A stretch of 64,000 bases of DNA, from the NCBI RefSeq assembly GCF_963667135.1, contig NZ_OY762974.1, forward strand, positions 868,001 through 932,000, read 5' to 3'. Below, piece after piece: positions 44,973 through 54,575 of this stretch. Both the position numbers and the translations under genes were made by a program. Every line of letters starts with the position of its first letter. Within the stretch, counting starts at the first letter, position 1. The stretch comes from an uncultured Macellibacteroides sp. Lineage in GTDB: Bacteria > Bacteroidota > Bacteroidia > Bacteroidales > Tannerellaceae. The notes under the pieces are model-generated. The model was not told the DNA's origin. It saw only the letters and a program-made list of their open reading frames with translations, and made no database searches.

Positions 44973-45745
44973 AAAACCTCCTCATCCATTGCATACAATT
45001 CATCCAGAAAATTCACTTGCAGACTTCCATTCCCTTTCGATCTGGCAGCCGCAATTTCTCCGGCAATCCCCATAACAGCCATTCCATGAACAGCGGATTC
45101 GAACATCGAAATATTTACAGCAGCAAAAGCACCCAAAACAGCCGTAGCAGTACAACCCATTCCGGTAACTTTTGCCATCATCGTACTCCCGTTATACACC
45201 ATTTCAACCAATTCTCCATCCGTAATATAATCTGTCTGTCCGCTTATTACAACTACAGCACCAGTTTCACTGGCAAGCTGCTTGGCCGAACACAATGCCG
45301 AATCAGACGCTTCAGTACTATCCACTCCTTTTGTTTTCACATGCTCGTTGCACAAAGCAATTATCTCCGAAGCATTACCACGGATTATTGCAGGCTTACA
45401 TTCGGTTATGATTTGTTTGCAAACGTCGGACCGATACGATGTTGCACCCGCACCGACAGGATCAAATACAATGGGAATGTTTCTTTTCAAAGCGGCCTCA
45501 CCGGCCAGCAACATAGCCTCCACCAACTTAGGCTCAAGTGTACCGATGTTAAGAACCAACGAAGATGCGATACCAGCCATTTCTGCCACTTCATCAATAG
45601 CATGAGCCATTACCGGCGAAGCCCCAATAGCCAATAAAGCATTAGCCGTATTGTTCATCACGACAAAGTTGGTGATATTGTGAACCAAGGGAGACTTCCC
45701 CTTAATCAATCTCAAGTCTCTTCCAATTGCAGATATATCAATCAT
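44951..45745 (-). CDS. thiM: Hydroxyethylthiazole kinase
   Basis: Salvages the thiazole half of thiamine by phosphorylation. 264 residues: SPLVHNITNFVVMNNTANAL and ALLAIGASPVMAHAIDEVAE near the N-terminus, IPIVFDPVGAGATSYR, IIRGNASEIIAL and the anion-hole motif VTGMGCTATAVLGAFAAV. First gene behind the TPP riboswitch. Confidence 0.96.
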   Translation of the reverse strand: MIDISAIGRDLRLIKGKSPLVHNITNFVVMNNTANALLAIGASPVMAHAIDEVAEMAGIASSLVLNIGTLEPKLVEAMLLAGEAALKRNIPIVFDPVGAGATSYRSDVCKQIITECKPAIIRGNASEIIALCNEHVKTKGVDSTEASDSALCSAKQLASETGAVVVISGQTDYITDGELVEMVYNGSTMMAKVTGMGCTATAVLGAFAAVNISMFESAVHGMAVMGIAGEIAAARSKGNGSLQVNFLDELYAMDEEVLCRTLKQ

Positions 45746-45797
45746 ACTTCCATTTTTATAAGCACAAATGCCTCGTTATAAATAAGATATCTCTTAA

Positions 45798-45833
45798 CAA
45801 AAAAAGCCGTCTCGCATAATACGAAACGGCTTG
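45798..45833 (-). terminator. Intrinsic terminator of the TPP riboswitch
   Basis: Minus-strand hairpin of 11 pairs (one G-U) with stem AAGCCGTTTCG and a 7-nt loop, followed by a run of seven T. It sits between the riboswitch and thiM, where the expression platform should be, so thiamine pyrophosphate probably stops transcription here. Confidence 0.85.
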
Positions 45834-45869
45834 AATAATAATATAAAATATTACTAGTTCCTGTTTTTT

Positions 45870-45956
45870 CTTTCCGTTTCCCTCCGATGTCAATTACAAC
45901 ATATCAGGTTCAAGGGTATTATCTCAGCTCTTTTATTAAAAGAACACCCCTAACAG
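45870..45956 (-). promoter_or_regulatory. TPP (THI-box) riboswitch
   Basis: On the minus strand it reads GGGGTGTTCTT...GAGCTGAGATAATACCCTT then GAACCTGAT and CGGAGGGAAA, the conserved THI-box series. About 125 bp upstream of thiM. The stretch beyond it to 46055 holds only the 3' end of the next lipoprotein gene and an A/T-rich promoter region. Confidence 0.95.
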
Positions 45957-46055
45957 TGATTCCGCAAACTTACATAAATATATTTAATTCAAACAAAAAA
46001 TTGATCTTAATCCATACACACATTTAGTAATCGTATAGATGATGCTCCTCCAACA

Positions 46056-46853
46056 TTACTCGACAACTATACTCTCTATTACCTGCGAAGTATATACCTG
46101 CTCAACATTAGGGTAGGCTGTTTTAAACTGTTCCTTAAGATCCTCAGCAAACTGAACAGCTCGAAAAGCTGAAGTCGACCGGGTAACCGATTCGGTATAC
46201 TCCATAAAAATAAAAGTCCGATTCACGTCTTTATAATGCAACGTATAAATATAGGAAGAATATCCCCCACTTTCATTTTTCACCATCTTCCGCTCAAAGG
46301 TTCCCTTAATACTTGCAGCATCAACCTTTTCGGGATATATTAAAACAACACCCTTAGTCACCTCCTTTTCATCACTTTCGGTATATGTAAACTTATATCC
46401 ACCTCCAACTTTTAGAGGAATTGTTGCCAGCGCTTTTTCTTTAAGCTCTTTCTGATCACCAATGGTCATATTATCCCCAACAACTGTTACACCCAATTTG
46501 CCAACAACAATTTTTTCGGATTTGTAATTCATCTTCACTTTGAGAATATATGAATCTCCGGATGAGTCACTAATTCTAACTCTAGCCTCACCCACCCCCA
46601 ACGGTTCAAATAAAATATAATTACTATGTGTCATCTCAGCCTTTAAAAGTGGAGATTCGCAGGTAAAAGAATAAATACCATCTCCTCCAACTATGGTAAC
46701 ACCACCAATAGAGCCATAGTAAAGTTCAATCTCGTTGTTCTCTACCTGGTGTAAAGACAACTGTTCGTTGGAATCTTTATCGCATGATGTAAAGCTTAAA
46801 ATGGGAAGCAAAAAGAGTAAGAACAGGTAAATTGAGATATTTTTCTGATTCAT
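46056..46853 (-). CDS. Lipoprotein of unknown function
   Basis: 265 residues, signal peptide with lipobox LPILSFTSC. The first part (about 35-125) looks like an Ig-like or BACON-type beta-sandwich (NEIELYYGSIGGVTIVGGDG, EPLGVGEARVRISDSSGDS); the second half (about 150-265) has long strands (TLHYKDVNRTFIFMEYTESV) and ends VEQVYTSQVIESIVVE. I start it at ATG 46853; the longer frame contains a run-in without a signal peptide. No family recognised. Monocistronic. Confidence 0.62.
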   Translation of the reverse strand: MNQKNISIYLFLLFLLPILSFTSCDKDSNEQLSLHQVENNEIELYYGSIGGVTIVGGDGIYSFTCESPLLKAEMTHSNYILFEPLGVGEARVRISDSSGDSYILKVKMNYKSEKIVVGKLGVTVVGDNMTIGDQKELKEKALATIPLKVGGGYKFTYTESDEKEVTKGVVLIYPEKVDAASIKGTFERKMVKNESGGYSSYIYTLHYKDVNRTFIFMEYTESVTRSTSAFRAVQFAEDLKEQFKTAYPNVEQVYTSQVIESIVVE

Positions 46854-47004
46854 TTTATATGTTTTTTTAATGGTTATCGTATCAGTATTAATGTACAAAG
46901 GATAATTCAAAATTAACTTTTCACTTGCAATTATAGTTATAAAGACGGTAGTTTTATTAAAAAAGCTGCATAAAAAATTCATTAATCAAACATATCACGC
47001 AAAA

Positions 47005-47034
47005 AAAGAGAACCCAATTCATTAGGTTCTCTTT
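47005..47034 (-). terminator. Terminator of csbD
   Basis: Perfect 10-bp stem AAAGAGAACC/GGTTCTCTTT with a T-run on the minus strand, 39 bp after the CsbD stop. The stem arm is nearly the same as that of the terminator at 56523. Confidence 0.8.
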
Positions 47035-47072
47035 CTGTAAGATAGTTTTCATTGAGAAAAGACAAATTTCAA

Positions 47073-47273
47073 TTAATCAAGATCCTTTATCTTTTTGTCA
47101 AACCAGGTAAGCAGTTCCTCTTTTGCCTTTCCGGTTTTCTCTTGGATTCTTCCCAGTAGTTCATCCTCTTTGCCTTCAACATACATCAAATCATCGTCTG
47201 TTAAATCACCCCATTCTTGCTTAACAGAACCTTTCAACTGATTCCATTTTCCTTTTAATTGCAACTTGTCCAT
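47073..47273 (-). CDS. CsbD-family stress-response protein
   Basis: A 66-residue small, charged, helical protein: [40 protein letters not shown] and [15 protein letters not shown] match the CsbD family closely. Members are induced by general stress; their biochemical role is unknown. Single gene with its own terminator. Confidence 0.93.
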   Translation of the reverse strand: MDKLQLKGKWNQLKGSVKQEWGDLTDDDLMYVEGKEDELLGRIQEKTGKAKEELLTWFDKKIKDLD

Positions 47274-47282
47274 AATTTTACA

Positions 47283-47330
47283 TTTTTAGTTAGTGTATGT
47301 TTATATAACAAGACCTACATCCTATTTGTT
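47283..47330. repeat. Diverged copy of a ~48-bp sequence also at 54530
   Basis: Contains TTTTAGTTAGTGTA, then TATATAA..CA.GACCT and TTTGTTTAT, in the same order and spacing as at 54530-54577. About 70% alike by eye. It lies just upstream of CsbD. Confidence 0.4.
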
Positions 47331-47447
47331 TATTACTCTTTTACTGCATTTTGATATTCGGGACCCATTTCACGAGGTGAATAAACGCACAAAACATTGC
47401 CAAATGCCGCTCCCGCCGATCCATACTCGGGTTTCATAAACGAAAGA
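47331..47447 (-). pseudogene. Internally deleted relic of a VOC-family gene
   Basis: On the minus strand it reads SFMKPEYGSAGAAF joined to GNVLCVYSPREMGPEYQNAV and the same KE-stop as the intact VOC gene at 56740-57147. The middle (47 codons, 141 bp) is missing without breaking the frame, and the N-terminal third is absent. Nucleotide identity to the intact gene is very high in the parts that remain, so the relic is young. It fills most of the 329-bp gap between csbD and the SusD gene. Confidence 0.88.
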
Positions 47448-47473
47448 CCTCCCTGTCTCTCATGGTTAAAGCA

Positions 47474-47505
47474 AAACAGTAGCAAGGCTAGCCTTGCTAC
47501 TGTTT
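47474..47505. terminator. Perfect 32-bp palindrome, likely terminator
   Basis: AAACAGTAGCAAGGCT followed directly by its complement. It lies 97 bp after the minus-strand SusD stop and would form a 14-bp or longer hairpin, followed on that strand by TTTTGC. Most likely the end of the SusCD operon, but a fully symmetric site could also bind a protein. Confidence 0.55.
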
Positions 47506-47602
47506 GAAAAATAATTTATTTTTCCAAATAAACCTGTAACGGTTATTTAGGACTAGTCATGATAATTTGCTTTCAGTTTCAAATACAGTCAACATCCGGT
47601 CA

Positions 47603-49309
47603 TCAATTATAACCTGGATTCTGTATAAGCGCACCACCTGTTGCATCTATTTCCGTTTGAGGAATCGGCCACAAAATGTTATGATCTTTCACATTCATTC
47701 CCGGAGCCTGCGGATTATCATTATTTTTGCGCAAGCATTCGAGGAATTTACCTGTACGACGCAAAACCACATCTCGGAGTTCTTCCGTGAAAAGTTCGCG
47801 AATCCGCTCATCCAACAAATAATCAATCGAGACATCACCTACGGCCACCGGCTTGGCGTTTGCACGTGAACGAACAACATTGATGTCGTCAGCCGCTTTT
47901 TGCATTTCACCCAACTGAATATAAGCCTCGGCCCGATTCAAATAGGTCTCTGCCAATCGCATATAGTAACAATCTTTCCACGTATATCCGGCGCCGCTAC
48001 GAAGTGGTTCTGCCTGAATATGACAAGGATCGCCAACCTTACCAATCCAATAAGGATAAATAAAATTACAAGTATCCTTCATTTGGTTACGGCCATTCGT
48101 TTCATAACTGCCCCATAAGGAAAAATCAATTACTTTCCCGTTATAAGGCGATGCAGGATTTTGAAAATAGTAGGTTCTTTTAATATTATGAGGAGCATTT
48201 CGAATATCATTCATCCAATCCGATGCCCAGACTTCATGTGTGACATGATAGGTCGGACGTGACCAAGAAACCGGCCGACTCAACGTATCCGAATATCCTG
48301 TATATTTCCCATCGATCAGTTCTCCTAATATGCACGCATATCCGGCCGGGTCTTTCCCCAAAGAATAGTAACGGGGACCATGACGGCGAGGTCCGTTATT
48401 TTGCCCGCCTCCGCCCGACAGATTTGCCCCAAATTGGCCAACCCATATTGCCTCTTTGTTTTCATTCAAATTTTGATTTCCGTAAGCAAACAGGTCCAGA
48501 AAAACATCACCTGTTCCAAAAACATCTTTTGTAGAACCGAACCGCTCGGTCATCAACCGATAACCAAAATCATTGATCACATGCGTAGACGCTTCAATCG
48601 CTTCGGCATATTTGCCATCCTGCAAATAGACTTCAGCCAGCAAATGATAAGCAGCCCCTTTCGTTACACGCCCTTTCTTTTCTTCCTTGCCAGGATCAGG
48701 AAGATGCTGGGCCGCAAAAAGCAAATCATTTTCTATCTGGGCGTACACTTTTTCCAATGGAGTACGAACATATTCTGTCTCTGGCGTACTAACTGCTTCC
48801 AGTAACAATGGAACATCTCCATAAAATGAAGTAAGCAGACGATAGGCATAAGCACGAAAGAAAAGAGCTTCCCCTTTATACGCCGCTTGTTGTTCGGCAC
48901 TCTCCCAACCTGTTGTTCTCTCATCATCGATATACAACAACAATTCATTGGAGCGGCTGATCAGCTTATACATATTATTCCATAACTTATAAAACAAGCT
49001 GTTGGAAGGAGTCATGACATCATAAGTAACTCCTCCCGGATTCTCACCATTATAACTGACATCAGCCATCGTACTATAAAAATAGACTATTGCATCCCCT
49101 CCATAATACAAATCATCTCGCAAAGAACTATGAAGACCATTTATTCCCAATTTAATACCTGAAACCTCCGTATAAGTATTTTCCGAAGACAAGAAGTCCA
49201 AAGGTGTCTCTTTTAAAAAATCACTATTACAGCCTGATAATCCTCCTAAAAGGAACGCAACGGCCACACATTTTGATAAAAGCGTATTTGATATAAAATT
49301 ACATTTCAT
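47603..49309 (-). CDS. SusD/RagB-family nutrient-uptake outer-membrane lipoprotein
   Basis: 568 residues; lipobox LGGLSGC. Classical SusD features: CNSDFLKETPLDFLSSENTY, ALFFRAYAYRLLTSFYGDVP, ITKGAAYHLLAEVYLQ-like VTKGAAYHLLAEVYLQDGKY and the C-terminal YMRLAETYLNRAEAYIQLGE plus INVVRSRANAKP. Surface lid of the SusC transporter encoded 11 bp upstream. No glycoside hydrolase gene is adjacent, so the substrate is open. Confidence 0.95.
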   Translation of the reverse strand: MKCNFISNTLLSKCVAVAFLLGGLSGCNSDFLKETPLDFLSSENTYTEVSGIKLGINGLHSSLRDDLYYGGDAIVYFYSTMADVSYNGENPGGVTYDVMTPSNSLFYKLWNNMYKLISRSNELLLYIDDERTTGWESAEQQAAYKGEALFFRAYAYRLLTSFYGDVPLLLEAVSTPETEYVRTPLEKVYAQIENDLLFAAQHLPDPGKEEKKGRVTKGAAYHLLAEVYLQDGKYAEAIEASTHVINDFGYRLMTERFGSTKDVFGTGDVFLDLFAYGNQNLNENKEAIWVGQFGANLSGGGGQNNGPRRHGPRYYSLGKDPAGYACILGELIDGKYTGYSDTLSRPVSWSRPTYHVTHEVWASDWMNDIRNAPHNIKRTYYFQNPASPYNGKVIDFSLWGSYETNGRNQMKDTCNFIYPYWIGKVGDPCHIQAEPLRSGAGYTWKDCYYMRLAETYLNRAEAYIQLGEMQKAADDINVVRSRANAKPVAVGDVSIDYLLDERIRELFTEELRDVVLRRTGKFLECLRKNNDNPQAPGMNVKDHNILWPIPQTEIDATGGALIQNPGYN

Positions 49310-49320
49310 GATTCTAGAAA

Positions 49321-52300
49321 TTAAAGCGTTAACTTGATTCCAAATTGCAAACTACGAGTCAAAGGGAATGAAGTATATTCAGGATCCCATCCTTCCCAAC
49401 CGGTAAAAGTATAGAGGTTTTTTCCCGTCAGAAACAATTGCAGCGAACCAAGAACTCCGGTCTTCCGCAACAATTTCTTGTCAAACGTATACATCAGCGA
49501 AACATCTTGAAGACGTGCGAATCCCCTATTTTGATAAATATTAGTAGAGACCTGTTGGTTCCTAAACAAAGTACCACTCTCGTTCGAATGATTTTCCGGA
49601 GTCCAATAATCCCTTACTGAAGGCTGGTTCAAGCGAATCACATAGTCGGAACTGTTTTCCGGGGTCAAAAGGCCGTTGCCGGAAATATAATAACCTCCGC
49701 CACCCAGCATCGAGTTCAATATAAAATACAAAGACCAGTTCTTCCATGTCAACGTATTGCTAAAGCTTAAACGGCAACTCGGATTCGTATTTCCTATAAT
49801 TTTTCGATCATGCTCGGCATCAATCTTGCCATCTTTATTCAAGTCGGCAAATTTCTGCTGCCCCGGATACCAGCCATCATAGATGTTGCCTGAAAACAAA
49901 TCCTCTTCTTGCCAGATACCCAACATCTCATACGAATAGACAGCACCGATCGACTCACCGACAAACCATCCGTTCGCCAAATCCTGCGTACTCCCGTCTC
50001 CATAAAGATCAGTGATTTTATCTCGGTTCAACGAGAAAGTAAAACCAGATAACCAAGAGAAGTTGCGGTTTTGGATATTCACGGAGTTCAATTCAACTTC
50101 AACCCCTTTGTTGTCAATACCGCCTAAGTTTGCCCACACATTGCTGTACCCGGTAACATTTGGCAGAGTCCGCTTGACCAATACATCTTTCGTATGCGAT
50201 TTATATACCTCAAACGATCCAGTCAAACGCTGATTTAAGAAGCCGAAATCTAGACCAAGATTCCAAGAAGAAGTCCGTTCCCATTTCAAATCCTTGTTTG
50301 CCATGGATGAAGGATATACAGAAATGACCATTTCGTCGTCGTAGTTGTAAGCCCCTATGCCCAATTTAGCCAACGAAACATAACGGTCGATTCCCTGGTT
50401 TCCATTCTGTCCGTAAGAAAGACGCAACTTCAAATAAGTATCCTTAAATGGATTAAAATTTTCTTCTGAAATTACCCAGCCGATAGAGGCAGAAGGAAGT
50501 GTTACATATTTATTATTGATTCCGAATCCAGAATAGCCATCCCGGCGGACCGTCCCTGTCAACAAATAACGACTCTTGTAATTATAACTGATACGCCCCA
50601 TCAAACCAAGATTGGTTTCCTGCCATGCCGAACTTTCTTCAGAAAATAATGTCCCGAGAGACAGGTTATTATAACTCAAGTTATCCGTATCAAACGATTC
50701 AGCAGTAGCCATAGTGGTATCGCCCCATCTCTCCTCTGTCGTATAAACGAAAGTCGCATTTAACGAATGATCACCGAAAGCTCTTTGATAAGCGAAAATA
50801 TGGTTAAACAAATAGGAATTCACATTCTCGGGAACCTTTACCGCCTTACCGTTATTGATAAATCCTCCATCCACGTCTGACGGATAGAATGAATTATTAT
50901 CACGATGATAGCGAGTTGTTGAGTAGTTGAAATCATAAGACAATCCTTTGATGAAAGGCACATCTACGCGTCCGGTCATAGTCAGGAAAAGTGTATTCCG
51001 TAAATCCGAGTTGTCAATGAACAAATATTGTAACGGGTCCTTCATGGCAGATTCCATTGCAAATTCCGTACGGTAATATCCCGGCGTTTCAAAATCATAC
51101 GTTGCCAAGGGAGAAGCTTTAGTCGCATAATCAAAACTGGCGGAGATGCCTGAATAATCCCGGTGAGAATAATTCACATTCGCCCCTAGTTTCAACCAAT
51201 CCGTAATCTTTGTATCAACTTTTGCATTAAAAGTATAACGGGTAAACTGGTCATTCTTCAATAACCCTTCTTCATTATGATAAGCCCCCGACAGGTAGTA
51301 ATTAACATTCTCTGAATTTCCGGAAACACCTAGATTGTAATCTTGCGTCCACCCGTTTTGCATCACTTTGTCAATCCAATCAATGTCCGAACCCAAAAGA
51401 TAATTGTCTTTTTCTTCCTGAGACCGCAAATAATAGGCTTTTGCCTCTTTGCTGGAAATGTCTGTATATGCAGGGCGCCCAATATCACTGGTCGGATTTG
51501 TCTTATACCAGGTTCGCAAGTTCTGCTGATAGGCATAGTCCACCAAACGCATCGTGTATTCTTCTGCATTCATATATTCGGCTTTATGATTGGAAGCACC
51601 TTGTGTTCCAACAGACATATTAAACGATACGGTTGGTTTATCAGCCTTGCCCTTTTTAGTAGTCACCAAAATCACGCCATTGGCTGAACGCGATCCATAA
51701 ACAGCGGCAGCGCTTGCATCTTTCAAGATATCAATGCTGCTAACATCGTTCACATTGATATCCGACATAGATCCATTATAAATGATCCCATCTAATACTA
51801 TCAATGGTGATTGAGAGGCAGAAAACGAGTTATTTCCACGAATACTCAAACTCACATTATCACCTGCATAACCGCTTTGAGCTGTGTTTAGGCCTGCGGT
51901 AGATCCGACAAGAGCCTGAGATAAATTAGTACTAGCTATAGCCGGCGAATTTTCCAGGTTTACCCTTTTCACAGCTCCCGTCAAATCTTTCTTTTTCATA
52001 GTTCCGTAACCTACCACCACTACTTCTTCCAGTGTTTCCGTGTCTTCCTTTAGCGTGATAGTATAGGAAGTCTGATCCGTAATTTTTATTTCTTGAGAGA
52101 CATATCCAATGTAGGAAATCCTTAACGTTGCACCAGGAGAAACGCTAAGAACGAAGCGCCCTTCCGAATCGGAAATAACACCATTCATGTTTCCAATTTC
52201 CATAATATTTGCACCAATCACTGGTCCGAAAGCATCCATCACAACACCAGTGATTTTTTTCCCTTGCTGAGCTATCTCTTTGAGCCCTGCTTCATTATTT

Positions 52301-52668
52301 TTTTTATAAAGCAATATATACTTATTGTTTATCTCATATACAATATCCGTGCTTTCAAAGGCTTCATCCAAATAAAAGCCTATTTTTTCAGATTTTTTAC
52401 GTAAAGCGACCATTCTGTTGATGTTTACTTCCTGATTACGGAAAACAACCAGGTAATCAGTCTGCTGTTCAATTTGATTAATCAACTGGCCAATAGACAA
52501 CACATCCGTTTCCAGTTTAATAACGGTATTTTGTCCCTCAGTACCCACTGCCAGTAACTGTACAATACAGGCAAAAAGTAAAAAAAATGAAATTTTCGTG
52601 ATTCTAAAAGGACATTTAATAGATTGATTCTGTACATTAAAAAACTGTAACAAAGTTTTTAAGCTCAT
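49321..52668 (-). CDS. SusC/RagA-family TonB-linked outer-membrane transporter with STN domain
   Basis: 1115 residues: signal region (FFLLFACIVQLLAVGTEGQ), STN domain (about 50-125, SIGQLINQIEQQTDYLVVFR), carboxypeptidase-regulatory-like domain (about 138-215), plug with EEVVVVGYGTMKKKDLTGAV and a barrel ending RSLQFGIKLTL. Paired with the SusD gene downstream and the FecR/sigma genes upstream, so it is both a transporter and a signal transducer. Confidence 0.95.
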   Translation of the reverse strand: MSLKTLLQFFNVQNQSIKCPFRITKISFFLLFACIVQLLAVGTEGQNTVIKLETDVLSIGQLINQIEQQTDYLVVFRNQEVNINRMVALRKKSEKIGFYLDEAFESTDIVYEINNKYILLYKKNNEAGLKEIAQQGKKITGVVMDAFGPVIGANIMEIGNMNGVISDSEGRFVLSVSPGATLRISYIGYVSQEIKITDQTSYTITLKEDTETLEEVVVVGYGTMKKKDLTGAVKRVNLENSPAIASTNLSQALVGSTAGLNTAQSGYAGDNVSLSIRGNNSFSASQSPLIVLDGIIYNGSMSDINVNDVSSIDILKDASAAAVYGSRSANGVILVTTKKGKADKPTVSFNMSVGTQGASNHKAEYMNAEEYTMRLVDYAYQQNLRTWYKTNPTSDIGRPAYTDISSKEAKAYYLRSQEEKDNYLLGSDIDWIDKVMQNGWTQDYNLGVSGNSENVNYYLSGAYHNEEGLLKNDQFTRYTFNAKVDTKITDWLKLGANVNYSHRDYSGISASFDYATKASPLATYDFETPGYYRTEFAMESAMKDPLQYLFIDNSDLRNTLFLTMTGRVDVPFIKGLSYDFNYSTTRYHRDNNSFYPSDVDGGFINNGKAVKVPENVNSYLFNHIFAYQRAFGDHSLNATFVYTTEERWGDTTMATAESFDTDNLSYNNLSLGTLFSEESSAWQETNLGLMGRISYNYKSRYLLTGTVRRDGYSGFGINNKYVTLPSASIGWVISEENFNPFKDTYLKLRLSYGQNGNQGIDRYVSLAKLGIGAYNYDDEMVISVYPSSMANKDLKWERTSSWNLGLDFGFLNQRLTGSFEVYKSHTKDVLVKRTLPNVTGYSNVWANLGGIDNKGVEVELNSVNIQNRNFSWLSGFTFSLNRDKITDLYGDGSTQDLANGWFVGESIGAVYSYEMLGIWQEEDLFSGNIYDGWYPGQQKFADLNKDGKIDAEHDRKIIGNTNPSCRLSFSNTLTWKNWSLYFILNSMLGGGGYYISGNGLLTPENSSDYVIRLNQPSVRDYWTPENHSNESGTLFRNQQVSTNIYQNRGFARLQDVSLMYTFDKKLLRKTGVLGSLQLFLTGKNLYTFTGWEGWDPEYTSFPLTRSLQFGIKLTL

Positions 52669-52801
52669 ACTTCTGCATTAAATTATGTAAATAATAAATA
52701 TGATTCTAATAATTTTTTGATGTTTCAAAGACTAGCGCTGAAACCATCCATTATAACTTTACTCGATTGTTTTTATATCATAGGCATCCGGTTTATATCG
52801 T

Positions 52802-53779
52802 TTACATCTTACTTAATATGATTGTATTATTTTCCTCATCTTTTTGAATTCTGAATTTATGGATCCTTTGGATTATCCGCAGGATCTCATCTATACCATC
52901 ACGTTGGCGGAACTTTCCACGATACTTCCAGGTAGAAATTGACGGATCATTAACCACGATCTTAACATCATAATAGAGTTCCATTCTTTTCAATATATTG
53001 CCCAATGGTTCATTATCAAAACTATAAATACCATCCGTCCATAAAAAATAATCGTTATTGGGAATCTTATCGACTTTCAGAGTGTTTCCATTGATTGTAA
53101 CCTCTTCATTTGGTTTAAGAATAATGCCATTATTTTTTATATCAGGTAGATAGACTTGTAATAATCCCTCAAGCAAACTGGTTCGCATTTCCTCTCCAGC
53201 ATAGTTGCGTACGTTAAATTTCGTTCCCAGTACTCTCATTTCCGCCCCACCAGAACAAACGATAAAAGGTTTTTTGGGATTTTTTGATACATTAAAAAAG
53301 GCTTCTCCCTCAACCGACACCCTCCTCTCTTTTCCAGAAAAAACTGCGGGATAAGTAAAAGTTGTTTGGGCATTCAGCCAAACCTCAGTGCTGTCAGACA
53401 ACGTTATTTTGATTCGTTGTCCAGCTGGTACGAATAAGGTATTGTTAATTTCACACAAAGCATTATCAGACCTATAATGATTATCAATAAACCAATAGGT
53501 AGCAATTACAAATAATACGACAATTGCTGCATACCTCGATACATGTAATAGGAATTTTCTGAGCTTATTTGTTTTAATCAAATAATTAAACCTCTGCAAA
53601 CCTTGTATGTTTGCATCCATACGGTCCGTTTGATCGGCTAAAACTAACAAGGCATTCATATTTTTATATTCGATGAATTGTTTCATCAACTCTTCATCAG
53701 CCTTTATTTGTCGTAACAGCACAAGCCTTTCACCCACACTCAATTCTTTCTGGAAATATTTTTGTATTCGTTCGTCCAT
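52802..53779 (-). CDS. FecR-family anti-sigma factor
   Basis: 325 residues from ATG 53779 (the longer frame starts with TTG). Cytoplasmic N-terminus, one membrane helix (YAAIVVLFVIATYWFI, about residues 81-96), FecR domain (GQRIKITLSDSTEVWLNAQT, GEAFFNVSKNPKKPFIVCSG, VLGTKFNVRNY) and STN-like C-terminus (LGNILKRMELYYDVKIVV). 75 bp after the sigma gene and 133 bp before SusC. Confidence 0.93.
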   Translation of the reverse strand: MDERIQKYFQKELSVGERLVLLRQIKADEELMKQFIEYKNMNALLVLADQTDRMDANIQGLQRFNYLIKTNKLRKFLLHVSRYAAIVVLFVIATYWFIDNHYRSDNALCEINNTLFVPAGQRIKITLSDSTEVWLNAQTTFTYPAVFSGKERRVSVEGEAFFNVSKNPKKPFIVCSGGAEMRVLGTKFNVRNYAGEEMRTSLLEGLLQVYLPDIKNNGIILKPNEEVTINGNTLKVDKIPNNDYFLWTDGIYSFDNEPLGNILKRMELYYDVKIVVNDPSISTWKYRGKFRQRDGIDEILRIIQRIHKFRIQKDEENNTIILSKM

Positions 53780-53853
53780 ATTATCTGTTTGTATAGAGTA
53801 GACACTTCTATCCAAAAAATCCGCCAAATAAAAAAATATTTATTTCAACTTTT

Positions 53854-54417
53854 TCAAAGAGAAAGTAAAAACAGGAGCAAAGGCATATAGTCTTTTAATT
53901 CTACGCGTAGTTTTTTATAAGCAATCCCCATTTGAGTCTCAACCGTATTAATAGATATATTTAACTCTTCGGCGATCTGCTTTTGTTTTTTACCCTCTAA
54001 TTTATTCATAATAAAAATCTCACGACATTTATCTGAAAGTGAATCAAGGGCACGGGAGATTATCATCTCGACATCTTCTTCCGTGAAAAGATTTTCATTG
54101 AATGCTTCTAAAGAATCCAGGTTCATCTGAAGCGTGATGGCATATTCTTCTTGTATAAGGCTGGTTGTTTTTTGAACGACAATTTTATGACGTAGGTGGT
54201 TTAAACTCTTGTTTTTAATAGTAGTAAACAAGTATGCAACCAAATTAACAGGCATCGTCAGTATCTCTTTCTTTTCCCATAATTCAGTAAAAACATCCTG
54301 CACAATATTTTCAGCGTCTGCATCCGAGACCACATACTCCTTGGCAAAATATTTCATCTTTGAAAAATAGACAAGATATATCTCTTCAAATTTACTATTT
54401 AAGCTTAAATCATCCAA
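53854..54417 (-). CDS. ECF sigma factor, Bacteroides expansion family
   Basis: 187 residues: region 2 (FEEIYLVYFSKMKYFAKEYV, AENIVQDVFTELWEKKE) and region 4 (LSDKCREIFIMNKLEGKKQK followed by QIAEELNISINTVETQMGIA). First gene of the minus-strand sigma-FecR-SusC-SusD operon. A TATATTTG box lies 35 nt upstream. Confidence 0.93.
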   Translation of the reverse strand: MDDLSLNSKFEEIYLVYFSKMKYFAKEYVVSDADAENIVQDVFTELWEKKEILTMPVNLVAYLFTTIKNKSLNHLRHKIVVQKTTSLIQEEYAITLQMNLDSLEAFNENLFTEEDVEMIISRALDSLSDKCREIFIMNKLEGKKQKQIAEELNISINTVETQMGIAYKKLRVELKDYMPLLLFLLSL

Positions 54418-54451
54418 AATTACTGACTAGGGTTATTTTTCTAAAATTTTG

Positions 54452-54459
54452 CAAATATA
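54452..54459 (-). promoter_or_regulatory. -7 promoter box of the sigma gene
   Basis: TATATTTG on the minus strand, fits TAnnTTTG, about 35 nt before the ATG at 54417. Confidence 0.55.
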
Positions 54460-54575
54460 ATTTATTTTCACCAAAGAAACCTAGTAGTTCGTTGAATTTT
54501 GAATTATCAAAAATAAGCAGGACAAGTATTTTTAGTTAGTGTACATATATAAAACATGACCTGAACAAGATTTGT

